Shown here: positions 1 through 10,512 of the stretch, one piece after another
Numbering within the stretch: the stretch's first letter is position 1
How the letters are laid out: each line of letters starts with the position of its first letter
Source: Brachionus rotundiformis
Taxonomy: Eukaryota; Rotifera; Eurotatoria; Ploima; Brachionidae
Length of the DNA: 64,000 bases
Assembly (NCBI GenBank): GCA_016802295.1
Contig: JAESIW010000138.1
Location: 4,442,307-4,506,306 of the forward strand
Reading direction: 5' to 3'
The notes under the pieces: model-generated
The model's database searches: none
What the model saw: the letters and a program-made list of their open reading frames with translations, nothing else
Told to the model about the DNA's origin: nothing
Program-made: the position numbers and the translations under genes

Positions 1-1723
1 GAATTGAATTAATTTAAAATAAAAATAGATATCTTAACAGATACAACTAATTTCAGTTACTTTTTTTACGCAAAATATTACATTAACAGCGCTAAAATAT
101 ATAAAAAATATTCAAATAAAAATTGATAATAACCAAACTTAGGATTTTTGACATTTTGATTTACCTTAATTCTCAATTGATTCAAACATTGTTGCTAGAA
201 ACCATTTAACTTTAACTTTAAATTAAATTACAAAGATAGCTAACTAAAGGATCGGTTTGCTAGTCCGGCAATTTTATCTATAGGATATTAGTTAGATTAA
301 TTTTTATTCAGATAAAAATTAATATACACTGATTTACATATACTAAAAAAATATCAATAAAAATATTTTTCTCTTAAGGTTTTTCTTCTAATTGAGAGCT
401 TTCTTACCATAATCCATTAATCCCAAACCCAAAAACGTAAATTAAAATTTAGCTTTTTGCCATACAACAATATTAATAACATAAAATTTTAATAAAAAAT
501 AAACATAATCAAAATAATTCGTATTAAAATTTTTATTTTTATATCACAAACCCGAAAGATTAAATAACCACTTTATTTGACTTTTTGGCCTATTTGAAAA
601 CTTTTATTTCCTTAAGAAAACCTAAGATCAACATTAATTAATGCTCAAGTTCAATTGGAGCAGAATTTTTAATAAGAAATTTAGATTAAATATGAATATT
701 ATAATTGTTTTTTTTTTTAAATAAATCCTGAAGTAAATTATAAATAGAAGATTTTAAATTGAGATAAGAATTAAATTTCAGATCACATGCTAATGAGTAA
801 TAATCCGAGTTTCTAGCTAAAAATAGAATTGCTTAAGTGCTCTAATATTTTTATTTTATTTTTCTAGATTAGTTTTAAATCAAATAAACAAAATAAGTTA
901 AACAAAATAAATCATTCCTCTCTGATTCACTCAATTAATCATAACAAAAAATTAATCAGTATTTTATGATTTATATTATAATTTGTTTCTATTTAACTTT
1001 GATCATTTATTAGAATAAAAAACAGTTAGTTTTTTTATAAATTTTCAAATTTTCAAAAATTTAATTAATTCGAAATCTATGGTATATATTTTTTCTTTTT
1101 TAGCCTAATTAATCAAAAACTTCAAGAACTGTATACAAAAATAAAAAATCTCTCGGCTGAACAACATTTCCATATTTTTTGCTTTAATCTTTAAAGAAAA
1201 AGTCGGCAATTTACTCTCATCTAGAAATCCAATATTTTCTTTAATTAAAAAAAATATCAGCCTTAAAAAGGTCGATTTATAACCGGTTTTTTTATGATAA
1301 AATCAATTTTCTTGATTAATTTTTCTAATAATAATATCAGCATATTTCATCTCAAGTCTACGATAAATCATGATTAACTTTTTTTTTAATTAAAATATTT
1401 GTTTTTTTAATTATTAAAAAAATGGTAATCAAACTGTTAATTTTATTTTGTCTCAATAATAATTATTTTTGACTTAAACAATTCTTAGTGGGAAGAGAAG
1501 TAGAAGCTCGTTCTAAATTCCTTTTATTATTAATTTTTTTAAAAGTTATTTTCTGTCCTCGAATCCGAGTTGCATTGCCAAAGGAACCCTATCGAACCAA
1601 CAATAAACATAATTTATTCACTCCAGAGTAAAACTTTTGCTCATTTAAATTAGTTTTTTTTTTATTATAGACTTTAAAACAGAAAAAATTCAACCCAAAA
1701 TTTTCTAGTCTTGATAAGCTGAT
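1..1723. other. AT-rich intergenic DNA
   Basis: No open reading frame with coding character, RNA gene or recognisable repeat was seen. The stretch is dominated by A and T runs and leads into the 5' untranslated region of the Ral-like gene. Confidence 0.6.
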
Positions 1724-2381
1724 ATGGCGAGCTCGCAAAATGGCAAAAAGCAAGCTCCTATTTACAAGGTGATCATGGTGGGCTCAGGTGGTGTCGGCAA
1801 ATCGGCGCTCACTCTCCAGTACATGTATGATGAATTCGTGGAAGACTACGAGCCGACCAAGGCCGATTCTTACCGGAAAAAAGTTCTCTTGGATGGAGAA
1901 GAAGTTCAGATAGATATCCTAGACACGGCAGGTCAGGAGGACTATGCGGCAATCAGAGACAACTACTTCAGAAGTGGCGAGGGGTTCTTATTAGTATTTT
2001 CCATAACAGAACAAGAGTCCTTCGACGTTCTGGATGAGTTTAGGTAAAAAAAAAGTGTTTTATTTTATGCATATTTATAAAGAGATGTTTATTAGGGAGC
2101 AAATTTTACGGGTGAAAAACGCCGAGGATGTGCCCTTGATCTTGATCGGAAACAAGTCAGACCTGCAGCAGAATCGACAAGTCCGGGAAGAGACAGCTGC
2201 CGAAAAGGCAAACAAATGGCTGAAGCCTTACATAGAGACGTCAGCCAAGACCCGAGATAATGTTGATAAGGCTTTTTTTGATTTAATGCGAGAAATCCGC
2301 AATAGAAAGCTTGCTGAAAATAGCAAGCCATTTAGGGTACAAAAGGACAAGAAAAAAAAGAAAAAATGTACCATTCTTTAG
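1724..2381 (+). CDS. RALA: Ral-family small GTPase (Ral paralogue 1)
   Basis: This is a Ras-superfamily GTPase of the Ral subgroup, which links Ras signalling to exocyst-dependent membrane traffic at the plasma membrane. Two exons (1724..2043 and 2096..2381) flank a 52-bp GT-AG phase-2 intron and give 201 residues; human Ral proteins have about 206. Visible motifs are the P-loop GSGGVGKS (20-27), the Ral effector loop YEPTKADSYRKK (from 42), DTAGQEDYAAIRD (from 67), NKSD (126-129) and ETSAK (154-158). A lysine-rich tail ends in CTIL, a CAAX box whose final Leu predicts geranylgeranylation. The effector loop matches Ral rather than Ras or Rap. The second Ral gene at 17.7 kb shares the intron position in the FR-E codon context. 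The first ATG leaves a short N-terminal extension before the G domain, as in known Ral proteins. Ral assignment is firm; RALA versus RALB is not decidable. Confidence 0.95.
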
Positions 2382-2395
2382 ATATTTTTATTATA

Positions 2396-2401
2396 AATAA
2401 A
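2396..2401 (+). terminator. AATAAA poly(A) signal of the Ral-like gene
   Basis: An AATAAA hexamer lies 15 bases after the stop codon. In DNA this AT-rich chance matches are common, so the position is the main support. Confidence 0.35.
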
Positions 2402-3985
2402 TATGAAAAGTATTATAGAAAAGGCTTTCGGTTTAACTTCGAATAGTTAAGCAATTTAATCGAAACGAGAATGTTATCATTTTCGTTTTATTAATTCATA
2501 AGTTTTACATTTTTTTTCGTGGAGAATTTTTACTCCTTAAAAATTAAATTTGTTGATTTTGAAGTAATTTTGAAATCTATTGCTTATCACTATTATTATT
2601 ATTATTATTATTATAGATTTTTATTTTTTTTAATTTTGTCTGATACTGTTATCGAAAACATATACTTATTAAAAATTTATTTTTTTTATTCTAAAAAATT
2701 ATTTAGTAAATTTTTTATAAAAAAATTTTATTTTATTTTTTGTTGTTTGTCACTGCTTCTAATCAAGTAGCCTAGTAGATAATTCAAGAAAAGGATAAAA
2801 GTGTTTGTTCATTAAGAAAATTAATTACAAGATTTTTGAATAAGATCTGTGAGTAGAAATTTATTTTTAATTAATTAAATGAATCCTCGTTTTCCTATTC
2901 AGAACGTTATGATTATTTAATTTTCCATTTTCTTATAAAAAAAATGGGTAAAATTTATTTTAAAACTTCTGATCATTGATAATAAAAAAGTTTGGATAAT
3001 TAGATGTTTTTTCGAAGTTACTTTTTTTTATTTCATGCTGCAAATTAATTAATTATAATTTTTAGAATCTTTTTATTACAGTTTAGATCGTTCTGTTTTA
3101 ATTTTAATAAAAGTTTTTAGTTTATGATAACATGAATTATTAGCCTCTTAATCTAGATAAAATAGAATAGCAAAAAAATAGGAAAAAAGGCAATAAATAG
3201 GTATATTAAAATAGAATCTTATTTTTGACTCATTAAATCATTCATTTATATGTGACATGGAATGAATGATTTGGTCAGTTCTTTTCCCCATACTCAACTC
3301 AAAGTCAACTTGACATAAATATGCTAAGAAAAGAATAAATTTATTATCAAAATTAAGAGATCATGTTCAAAAATTATTAAAAAATAAATATTTTTAGCTA
3401 ATTTTTTAATTTAAATTCCAAAATCATATTTTATTTTGTGTAAACTAGTTCAAATCATTACCAAACATTAATAGCTGCTTAGTAATAATTGTGCATCTAT
3501 AAAAATTTAAATTAACTATTAAAATGTTAAAATAAAATTAATTTTGTTGCTAAAATATTACAAATAAACTTCTAATCAATTAGATTTATATTAATTTTTG
3601 AGCATGATCATTTAAATTGGATCATGATCTAAAATTTGCCAAGACAAAAAGAATAATTATTCAAAAAAAACCTCTCGTCTGCCTTTATAAACGGCTATTT
3701 TATGTCGATTTGGTGACCAATTATTAAATCATTTATGTGGTCAATGTGTATATTTACAAGACTGTTTTTATCAATTTACAAATATGATATTATATATTAT
3801 ACCTAAAAAGTCAATTTAAATAATTAGGGATTCTTATAACTGCTTTACAGCGCATTAATTTTTCCTAAGTGTACCACACACTGAACATTACTTAAAGCAT
3901 TGCTTAAATTGAATCTCTTCCAAAACTGTAATGGCTTTTAAAACAATATTTCTAGCTTTTCCTTCACAGGACTTGAACTAAGAGT
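2402..3985. other. AT-rich intergenic DNA with a short microsatellite
   Basis: The spacer holds a (TAT)n tract at 2591..2614. It also has a segment at about 2742..2767 whose core GTTTGTCACTGCTTCTAATC recurs at about 4770..4793. No supported gene was seen. The 83-codon frame across 2519..2770 is low-complexity Tyr/Phe/Leu translated from AT repeats. Confidence 0.5.
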
Positions 3986-3989
3986 AAGA

Positions 3990-4740
3990 GTTATTTATTA
4001 TGTTTGTTTGGGTCCAGGGAGAAGTATAGTAAAGTATAGAAATTTATTTCGACGCACAATAAAAATGCAATAAGTAATATTTTGTGAGCATTTATCTATT
4101 TTTACTTTAAAAATTTCACTTCACTGAGCTTTTATTGCATCCATTCTCAGCATATTCCAGTTATTGACTACATGGTTCGCGAAAAAATTCTATCGTTGAG
4201 TAGAATTCTTGACTATTCCTCATTTAATTTTGTTCTTGTGTACATTTGCTTGAGAAAGTGAGTGGAAATTTCCAATTGACATGACCAATGTTTTTTTTGT
4301 AGACTCTTAAATTCTTTTATCTTCCTGTAGATATTGGGACCAAACTGGAATAGTATACTCTAAATGAGGCCCTAAAAGACTTTTAATTTAATGACCATCT
4401 GGGTATGGGACCTGTGTACGAGAATATTCTGTTGCCTTTTGGGGCTGCTGAATAAAAAAAACGAGTTGAAACTGCGAATGCCATTTTAGCTCGTTTTAAA
4501 TACAGATTTCTAAGTATTTCTGAGTTTAGGATCTTGAAACAAGATGAAGTTTACCATCAATCACCCAAAGTATAATCATTTGAGGTCATTGATTTCGACT
4601 TAAACTCATTATTTGGCATTGTTCGAAATCTAGATCCATAGACTACTCATTACACCAGCTGATTAAAGGATCAATATCATCTTTAGTTAACTTATTATAC
4701 GGACTGAATCGATCCATAATACAATATATCTTTTTACATT
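3990..4740 (-). mobile_element. CR1-like LINE relic, reverse transcriptase C-terminal part
   Basis: Read on the minus strand with several stops and shifts, the segment gives typical CR1/L2-type reverse transcriptase tail motifs. These are LISWCNEW-like text near 4670, GPHLEYTIPVWSQYLQED near 4350 and FFANHVVNNWN near 4175. The last motif is the counterpart of FLTNRVVNVWNSLP in the better-preserved LINE at 9-12 kb. Stops interrupt all frames, so this is a dead, 5'-truncated copy with its 3' end near 3990. The clade is assigned from these motifs only. Confidence 0.7.
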
Positions 4741-4850
4741 CTTATTAATACATCTTATTTATTAATTTTGTTTGTCACTGCTTCTAATCAAGTATAATCA
4801 AATTTTACTTGATTAGAAAAATTTATCTTGCAAAAGTCTTTAGGTTTATG

Positions 4851-4939
4851 AGACCTAAGCTGTCCATTCGAGCGTTTTTTTTTAGTGTAAAAAATTAATT
4901 GATTATACAAATAGTTTTAATTGGAATTTAATTATTTAA
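4851..4939 (+). repeat. Dispersed repeat, copy A
   Basis: This segment resembles 7206..7303 closely. Both begin AGACCTAA(G/A)CTGTC, carry a TCCAT(T/C)C(G/A)AGCG block followed by a T run, then share TTGATTATACAAATA and a common TTTAATTATTTAA tail. The two copies are in direct orientation about 2.36 kb apart and bracket the DPH4 and TPST genes. The repeat type is unknown. Confidence 0.6.
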
Positions 4940-5490
4940 TGTATTTAAATTATACAATTAATTTAAATATACTAGGAAAAATTCTTATTTTTTATAGGTC
5001 AGACGTAAGACACCTGGACACTTAACAGGCGAGATCCAAAATGAGATTTATTTATTAAGTATTACAAAAAGATGATTAAAATTTTGAACAAAGGTAAAAT
5101 TTTAACAATTTTTTGACCAGCAGAGCTTGAGCGAAAAACCTACATTGAATTTATTGGTTAAGTGTGTGTTAGCCAAAATTTGGATTGAGGTTTTAATTCT
5201 AAAACTATTATCAAAAAATATAAAATAAATTATCTTTTTTAAATAAAATGTTTCAAATTGTGATAAATCACTTTAAAAATATTCCTGAAACTGTACAAGA
5301 CTTAAATTGTTTGTTAATGTTTGTTGTTTGGCAAATGCTTATGATTTTCCACGAATGGTACATTCTGCTTCTTCTAGTTTGATGCTCGTAAAAATATCAT
5401 GCCTTATAAAATTTTATTTTGCTTTATATCAAGAATAAAAAAATTATTAATTTTTTCTGTAGTAAAATATGAAGGCTTAATTTTAGATAA

Positions 5491-5961
5491 ATGAACGCTT
5501 ATGAAATATTAGACTGTGACCGCTTCTCAACTCAAGAGGAAATTAAACAAAGCTATCATCGGCTACTGCTCATCCATCATCCGGATAAAAATCTCGAAGA
5601 CCAAACTTCAGGTGACAAGTTCCTAAAAATACAAGGTGCCTACAAATTGCTTAGTAATCCTGTTGAGCGTAAATCATACGATTCCTTACTTAAACAAATA
5701 GATCTGAAGAAACAAGGGGACAATACTGATGGTCTGTTTGTACTAAGCCTAAAAAAAGACTTCGAATTTGATAATAATTCAGGAGAATATACAAGAAGTT
5801 GTCGATGTGGAAGTGTTTACAGATTCAACAAAGATCAGATAAGTGAAGTTTTACACAATCAATCAAAAGACTCGGACTCAGACCGAGTTACTGTTGACTC
5901 ATTTATTCTTAGTTTAGAATGCGATTGCTGTAGTTTAGTAATAAATATTTTAATAATTTAG
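5491..5961 (+). CDS. DNAJC24: DPH4/DNAJC24-type J-domain protein of diphthamide synthesis
   Basis: DPH4 is a J-protein with a zinc-binding DPH-type (CSL) domain. It supports the first step of diphthamide synthesis on elongation factor 2 as an electron or iron carrier, and it stimulates HSP70. The 156-residue single exon compares with about 149 in human. The N-terminal J domain (about 1-70) has YEILDCDRFSTQEEIKQSY, the diagnostic HPD at 30-32 and DKFLKIQGAYKLL. The C-terminal zinc motif has CRCG (Cys104, Cys106) and ECDCCSLVI (Cys144, Cys147), matching the CxC...CxxCS(L) pattern of the DPH domain. The domain order identifies the family well. It lies 214 bp upstream of the TPST-like gene on the same strand; nothing suggests joint function. 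Confidence 0.93.
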   Translation: MNAYEILDCDRFSTQEEIKQSYHRLLLIHHPDKNLEDQTSGDKFLKIQGAYKLLSNPVERKSYDSLLKQIDLKKQGDNTDGLFVLSLKKDFEFDNNSGEYTRSCRCGSVYRFNKDQISEVLHNQSKDSDSDRVTVDSFILSLECDCCSLVINILII

Positions 5962-6175
5962 TATTTTTTAATTTATTGAAAAGTATTGAAAAGTAAATTA
6001 ATGAAAAAGCTTTTAAAATGACTAAAAAATTTGAATACGACTTTGAGTAAAAAGACTAGAAATTAAAATTATATGTTTAGTATTGATTTTTTAATTTAAA
6101 TTATTAACAAAATTTAAGAAAAAAATTTTATATCATTTTACGAACTTAGAACAACTCACAATTTATTAAAAGCAA

Positions 6176-7114
6176 ATGTCAAAAAAAATAATTTTTGTCA
6201 TAGTATGTTTTTTACTCTTGATAAATTTGTACTCACAAGTCTATTTTATCTTTCGTCCATCTGTGGTCAAAACAGTGCCAAGAAATGTAGAAAGAGATAA
6301 AGAAAAATTATTTCCTCCTGATTTTGTGGAACATGTTATGCAAAAGAAAATTTTGTTTATTGGCGGAGTTGGAAGATCTGGCACAACTTTGATGCGGTCA
6401 ATACTAGATACGCATTCTTCAATAAACTGTGGACCTGAATCGCCATTTCTGAGCTATTTTCTTCGCTTTTACAGCGATCTCAAAAAAGATACAAGAACTA
6501 CAAGCAAAACTGTCAAACGAGGCTATGAAGCAAACTTTTTAAATCGAGCCATAGCAATCTTTCTTGTATACTCAATGGAAAATAAGAATAAGGTTGGCAA
6601 TATTTTATGTGAAAAGTTTCCATCAATAATGTCCATATCGTATGATCTGCACAAAACTTTGCCAAATGCCAAGTTTATTTACATGATCAGAGACGGAAGA
6701 GAAGTGGCTTTCTCATTCATCAAGAAACTAAAAAAGCCGAAAAATTTTGAGATGTTCAAGAAATTTGTGAATACTTGGAACAGGCAAAATATTCTATATC
6801 TGGATAATTGTGATCGAATGGGACCTGAGTTTTGTAAAAAAGTTTACTATAAGGACCTAATAACTGATACCAAGCATACATTGGAGCAAATATGTGACTT
6901 TTTAGGTATTGACTGGACAGACAAGTTTTTGAACCATCATAATTATATTGGTTCGGAAGTGTTCGCCGTAAATGATGAATGGTCGTACAATCAAATCAAA
7001 GAACCTATTACAAATAGTTCTTTTAATAGCTGGGTCGGTAAAATTGAAGGCTATAAAGCCGATTATATTCAAAAAAATTTTCAAATGTTTAAAATATTAG
7101 GTTTTTTGAAATAA
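6176..7114 (+). CDS. Tyrosylprotein sulfotransferase-like Golgi enzyme
   Basis: TPSTs transfer sulfate from PAPS to tyrosines of secreted proteins in the trans-Golgi. This 312-residue single-exon protein is a type II membrane protein: MSKK is followed by a hydrophobic anchor at about 5-26 and then the lumenal domain. The 5'-phosphosulfate loop reads GGVGRSGTTLMRSILDTH (63-80). Arg67 and Glu88 (in CGPESP) fall where the catalytic Arg and Glu of TPSTs lie. The 3'-phosphate site is IYMIRDGREVAFSF, and the C-terminal WVGKIEGY matches the conserved TPST tail. Oddities are Gly for Pro in the loop (GVGRSGTT rather than GVPRSGTT) and loss of the second basic residue in the CGEETR-type motif. It is shorter than vertebrate TPSTs (about 370). 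A divergent TPST with altered acceptor choice is the best reading. Confidence 0.82.
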   Translation: MSKKIIFVIVCFLLLINLYSQVYFIFRPSVVKTVPRNVERDKEKLFPPDFVEHVMQKKILFIGGVGRSGTTLMRSILDTHSSINCGPESPFLSYFLRFYSDLKKDTRTTSKTVKRGYEANFLNRAIAIFLVYSMENKNKVGNILCEKFPSIMSISYDLHKTLPNAKFIYMIRDGREVAFSFIKKLKKPKNFEMFKKFVNTWNRQNILYLDNCDRMGPEFCKKVYYKDLITDTKHTLEQICDFLGIDWTDKFLNHHNYIGSEVFAVNDEWSYNQIKEPITNSSFNSWVGKIEGYKADYIQKNFQMFKILGFLK

Positions 7115-7205
7115 ATAAATAATTAATTTTAATAAATAATTCGAAGTTCAGCTGTTGAATTTAATCATAGACTAAAACTTCATATCGATAATGCCATTAA
7201 GTTTC

Positions 7206-7303
7206 AGACCTAAACTGTCATAGTCCCTAAACGTCCATCCAAGCGTTTTTTTTTTAAATTAATTGATTATACAAATAATTTTAATTCGAATTTAATTATT
7301 TAA
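7206..7303 (+). repeat. Dispersed repeat, copy B
   Basis: Second copy of the repeat at 4851..4939, in the same orientation. A roughly 14-base insertion (near ATAGTCCCTAAACG) separates the first and second shared blocks. The remaining blocks align with only a few mismatches. Confidence 0.6.
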
Positions 7304-9059
7304 ACTTGAAATAAATTAACCTTGGTAAATATTTCTAAGTCAAATTTATTAATAAAAAGATTCATGAACTAGCGCTTCCTGATTTATTGCACCTATTCTT
7401 AAATTTTATTGAAACCCGAAAGAAGCTCAACACTTTGGTCTTGGTTATGGACAAAAATCCAGGTATATTTTTTGAATTTAGATTTTGAATTTTGATCAAG
7501 CAAAAATAACAGACGAGTTCAATTGTAATTCATTATAAATTTTCAAATAAATCTTTTTTTTATTTACTTCTTTATTTTTTTATTTTGTAACAAATAAAAT
7601 AATTTAATATAATATCGTTTTTTTAAATTCTTTAAATTTAATTAGGGCGTATTTCAGACCACCCGTATTTCTTTGCGCATAAATTCTAAACTTGAAAAGT
7701 ACCTATAATAATTTATATTACCATCTAATTATTAAGAAGAAAAGCTAATTAATTAAAACAGTCTCTAAATTTTAAATTAAAACCTCTAACTTTTGATGTT
7801 TTCTTCAAATTTCACACATTATTGGAATTTTCTTTAGCTTTTATACAGTAATATACTAATAAAAATAATATAACAAAGGGTGAGTTCAAAACATGTGGAA
7901 AATTATTAAATGAAAAAAATTGGTCATCATTCGATTTAAGAATTAAGAGATTCATCATGCAACTACTGGTTTTGCCTAAAACACTATCATTGTGGACATC
8001 GAATTGCTATCTGTGCTAGAATGAAAAAATATAACTTTGATTTTTGGATTTACCAAGCGAATCTAATGGAAAAAGAAGAGCACCAAAAAAAATGCAGCCT
8101 AAAAAATTTTTTGTTTAATTAGCTTATTTTTCAATTAATAGCTTTTTTTTAAATAAAATATCTGATAATTTACTAAAATAGATGCTATTTTATTAGAATA
8201 GAGTATTTTTAATAAAATAGATAAAAACAAAATTTAGAGGAATGCAAAGAACATATGCCATTTTTTGGCCGTATTTTTATACGGTCCTAAAATTGGACCA
8301 TCAAGCTGACTGATCAAGTGACCAACCGCTCACAGATTGGCCAGCTAAGCAGACACGGTCACGGGTTTTTTGGCCGGATTGAGGTCCGCTTGTACAGATT
8401 CCAACACTACTAAAAAGAGCTTCATTTAACTTCCCATTTCACTTTAAGCAATAATCTTGTAAAATTACCTATTAATTTAAATGTTTAAAAAACTTTCGTT
8501 CCTTTTTTGTTTCTTTTTATTTCGTTATTTTTAATAATAATAAACTTTATCCATTTACAGTTATTTTTTTTTCAATTAAAAAAGTTTTGGTATTAAAAAG
8601 TATGCGAGAATCGCACCCTTGCTTGAGTCCCTTAGGGTTGAAAAATTGAACAGATCTATCTAAAACAAAAGATATTTTTTCTTAGACAATTGGGTAATAG
8701 CAAAATGTGTTATGACTTATTCGATTCAAAAAATCTATGAGATCAAAAAAGAATTAGAAAATTCTGAATTTCTTTCCAAATAAAAAATATTGTAATATAA
8801 ATCTAAAATCTTAATCTCAAAATATATTAGATTCTATATTTTTTTTTATTAATTTATTAATTTTAAACAAATCTAAAGTATTAACAAGTTATTATTAAAC
8901 TAATTATAACTTTACTATAAAATTTTAAGCTTTTTTAGGTTGTCCACGTTTTTGTTTATTAACAAATTCTGTCATGTTTTTTGTATGCAAATATTCTTAT
9001 AATCGAGCTATTAAAAGACACGAGTGGAGAATTTGTTGAGATATTTTTTATCTTCATTC
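7304..9059. other. Intergenic DNA with one GC-rich patch
   Basis: Mostly AT-rich sequence with no supported gene. Positions about 8255..8408 stand out by higher GC and are listed separately. The region ends at the apparent 5' truncation point of the LINE at about 9060. Confidence 0.5.
8255..8408. mobile_element. Possible one-ended hAT-type MITE relic
   Basis: The right edge reads CCAACACTA, which is the inverse complement of TAGTGTTGG. That is the same outer end as the well-defined hAT MITE at 14439..14523. The interior is GC-rich, with a local inverted GGCCGTAT/ATACGG pair and GGTCC/GGACC boxes. No matching left terminus or 8-bp duplication was found, so this is a weak call. Confidence 0.35.
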
Positions 9060-9141
9060 TCAGGTATATATATTTGTCCAGACTTAACTCAAGCGGAGAG
9101 AATTCTGGGGAGGCAACTCAGAGACCAACGAAATAAGCTTA

Positions 9142-10512
9142 ATGAACAAGAAGAACTTAAAAATTCGGAAGTCCGTTGGGGAATCAAAGACTCTAAATTC
9201 ATTAAGTACAAGATCAAAAGTACACAGAACAATGTCGCAGAACCTGGAAGATCGTCCCAAATCGGGAGGAGATCAGATCATTAATAATTCAAAATTTGTC
9301 AAGTTAAACCAATTAAAATGTTTTTACACTAATTCGACATCGCTTGTTAATAAGATTGATGAACTCATTAGCATTAACCAGTTGTTTGATTCATTTGATA
9401 TTCTGTTAATAGCAGAAACATGGTTTACTGATCACTTTAGCCCATCAATTCCAGGATACACTGCTTATAAAGCTAATCGAAAAACTCGTATTGGTGGAGG
9501 CGTCTGTATTTTTTGTAAAGAAAGTTTAACTTCTTTTCCTATTGATGATCAAATTCTTAATTCAAATACAATTGAACAAGTATGGTGCTCCATCAAAGTT
9601 GGAATAGAAAACATTTTAATTGGTTGTATCTATAGACCTCCAGATTTCAACGATCAGGAGGCCCTTTTATCTATTTTTATAAGAGTTGGTGAACTTTTGT
9701 CTCATGGTTCCTATACTGGAGTTCTTATTTGTGGTGATCTTAATTTCCCTAACATTGACTGGACAAATGAACACTATAATATAGTTAATGACTCGTCAAA
9801 TTCTTTCTCAGCGAGATTTAGTGATACTCTCGATGATTTGTTTTTGATACAAAATGTTCATTCACCAACTTATCAATTAAGTTCAGGTGCTATTGGTAAT
9901 ATTTTGGACTTGGTTATTACAGAAGAGCAAAACCGTATTACTGAAATAAGTTATGGTCCACCTTTAGGTAAAGTAAACCGTGGACATCTCACTTTAAACT
10001 GGACTTTGAATCTAAAAGAAAGTCAAGTGTCAAAGTTCTCTAGCCGGAAATTTTTGTTTAGTAAAGGTGATTATAAATCGATTTCTCAACAGTTATTAGA
10101 AATCGATTGGTCTCATGAGATAAATAACTTAAACGTAAATGATGCTTATGATATTTTTCTGAAACATTATTCAAATATCTGCGATCGCTTTATACCAAAA
10201 GTAAATTTAATGAATAAAAAAAGCTTTGCTCCATGGTTGACAAAGGATGTTAAAAAGAAGTTAAGAAAAAAATTTTCATCTTGGCAAGCATACAAAATGA
10301 GCGGATGGGTAAGCGAAAAATATCTTATTTTTTGTAACGCTAAAAAAGAGGCTGCTTCTGCAGTTAACATGGCTGTACGAACTTATGAAACAAAACTAGC
10401 CAAACTCTCAAAATCAGATCCAAAACTTATATATAAATATATCAATAAAAAGAATAGAAACAGCTCAGGAATTAAGGCAATTAAAAATGCAAATAAAACA
10501 AGTCATAAGTGA
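9142..10512 (+). pseudogene. LINE AP-endonuclease domain
   Basis: Within the LINE, this frame encodes an APE-type endonuclease that would nick target DNA for target-primed reverse transcription. The family signatures are CFYTNSTSLVNKIDEL at the start, LLIAETWF (catalytic Glu), CIYRPP, GDLNFPNIDW (GDxN) and ILDLVIT. The SDH motif that normally supplies the catalytic Asp-His pair near the end reads NRGH here, so the Asp is lost. The frame begins inside the lead-in encoded in another frame and ends at a stop after 10500, where the RT frame takes over. Catalysis is doubtful given the NRGH change and the frame breaks. Confidence 0.8.

Noticed and set aside
2591..2614. (TAT)n tract as a CRISPR or regulatory array
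   Set aside because: Simple microsatellite without spacers; CRISPR arrays are not expected in animal DNA.
2519..2770. 83-codon frame rich in Tyr, Phe and Leu
   Set aside because: It is a translation of a (TAT)n tract and T runs; no family resemblance.
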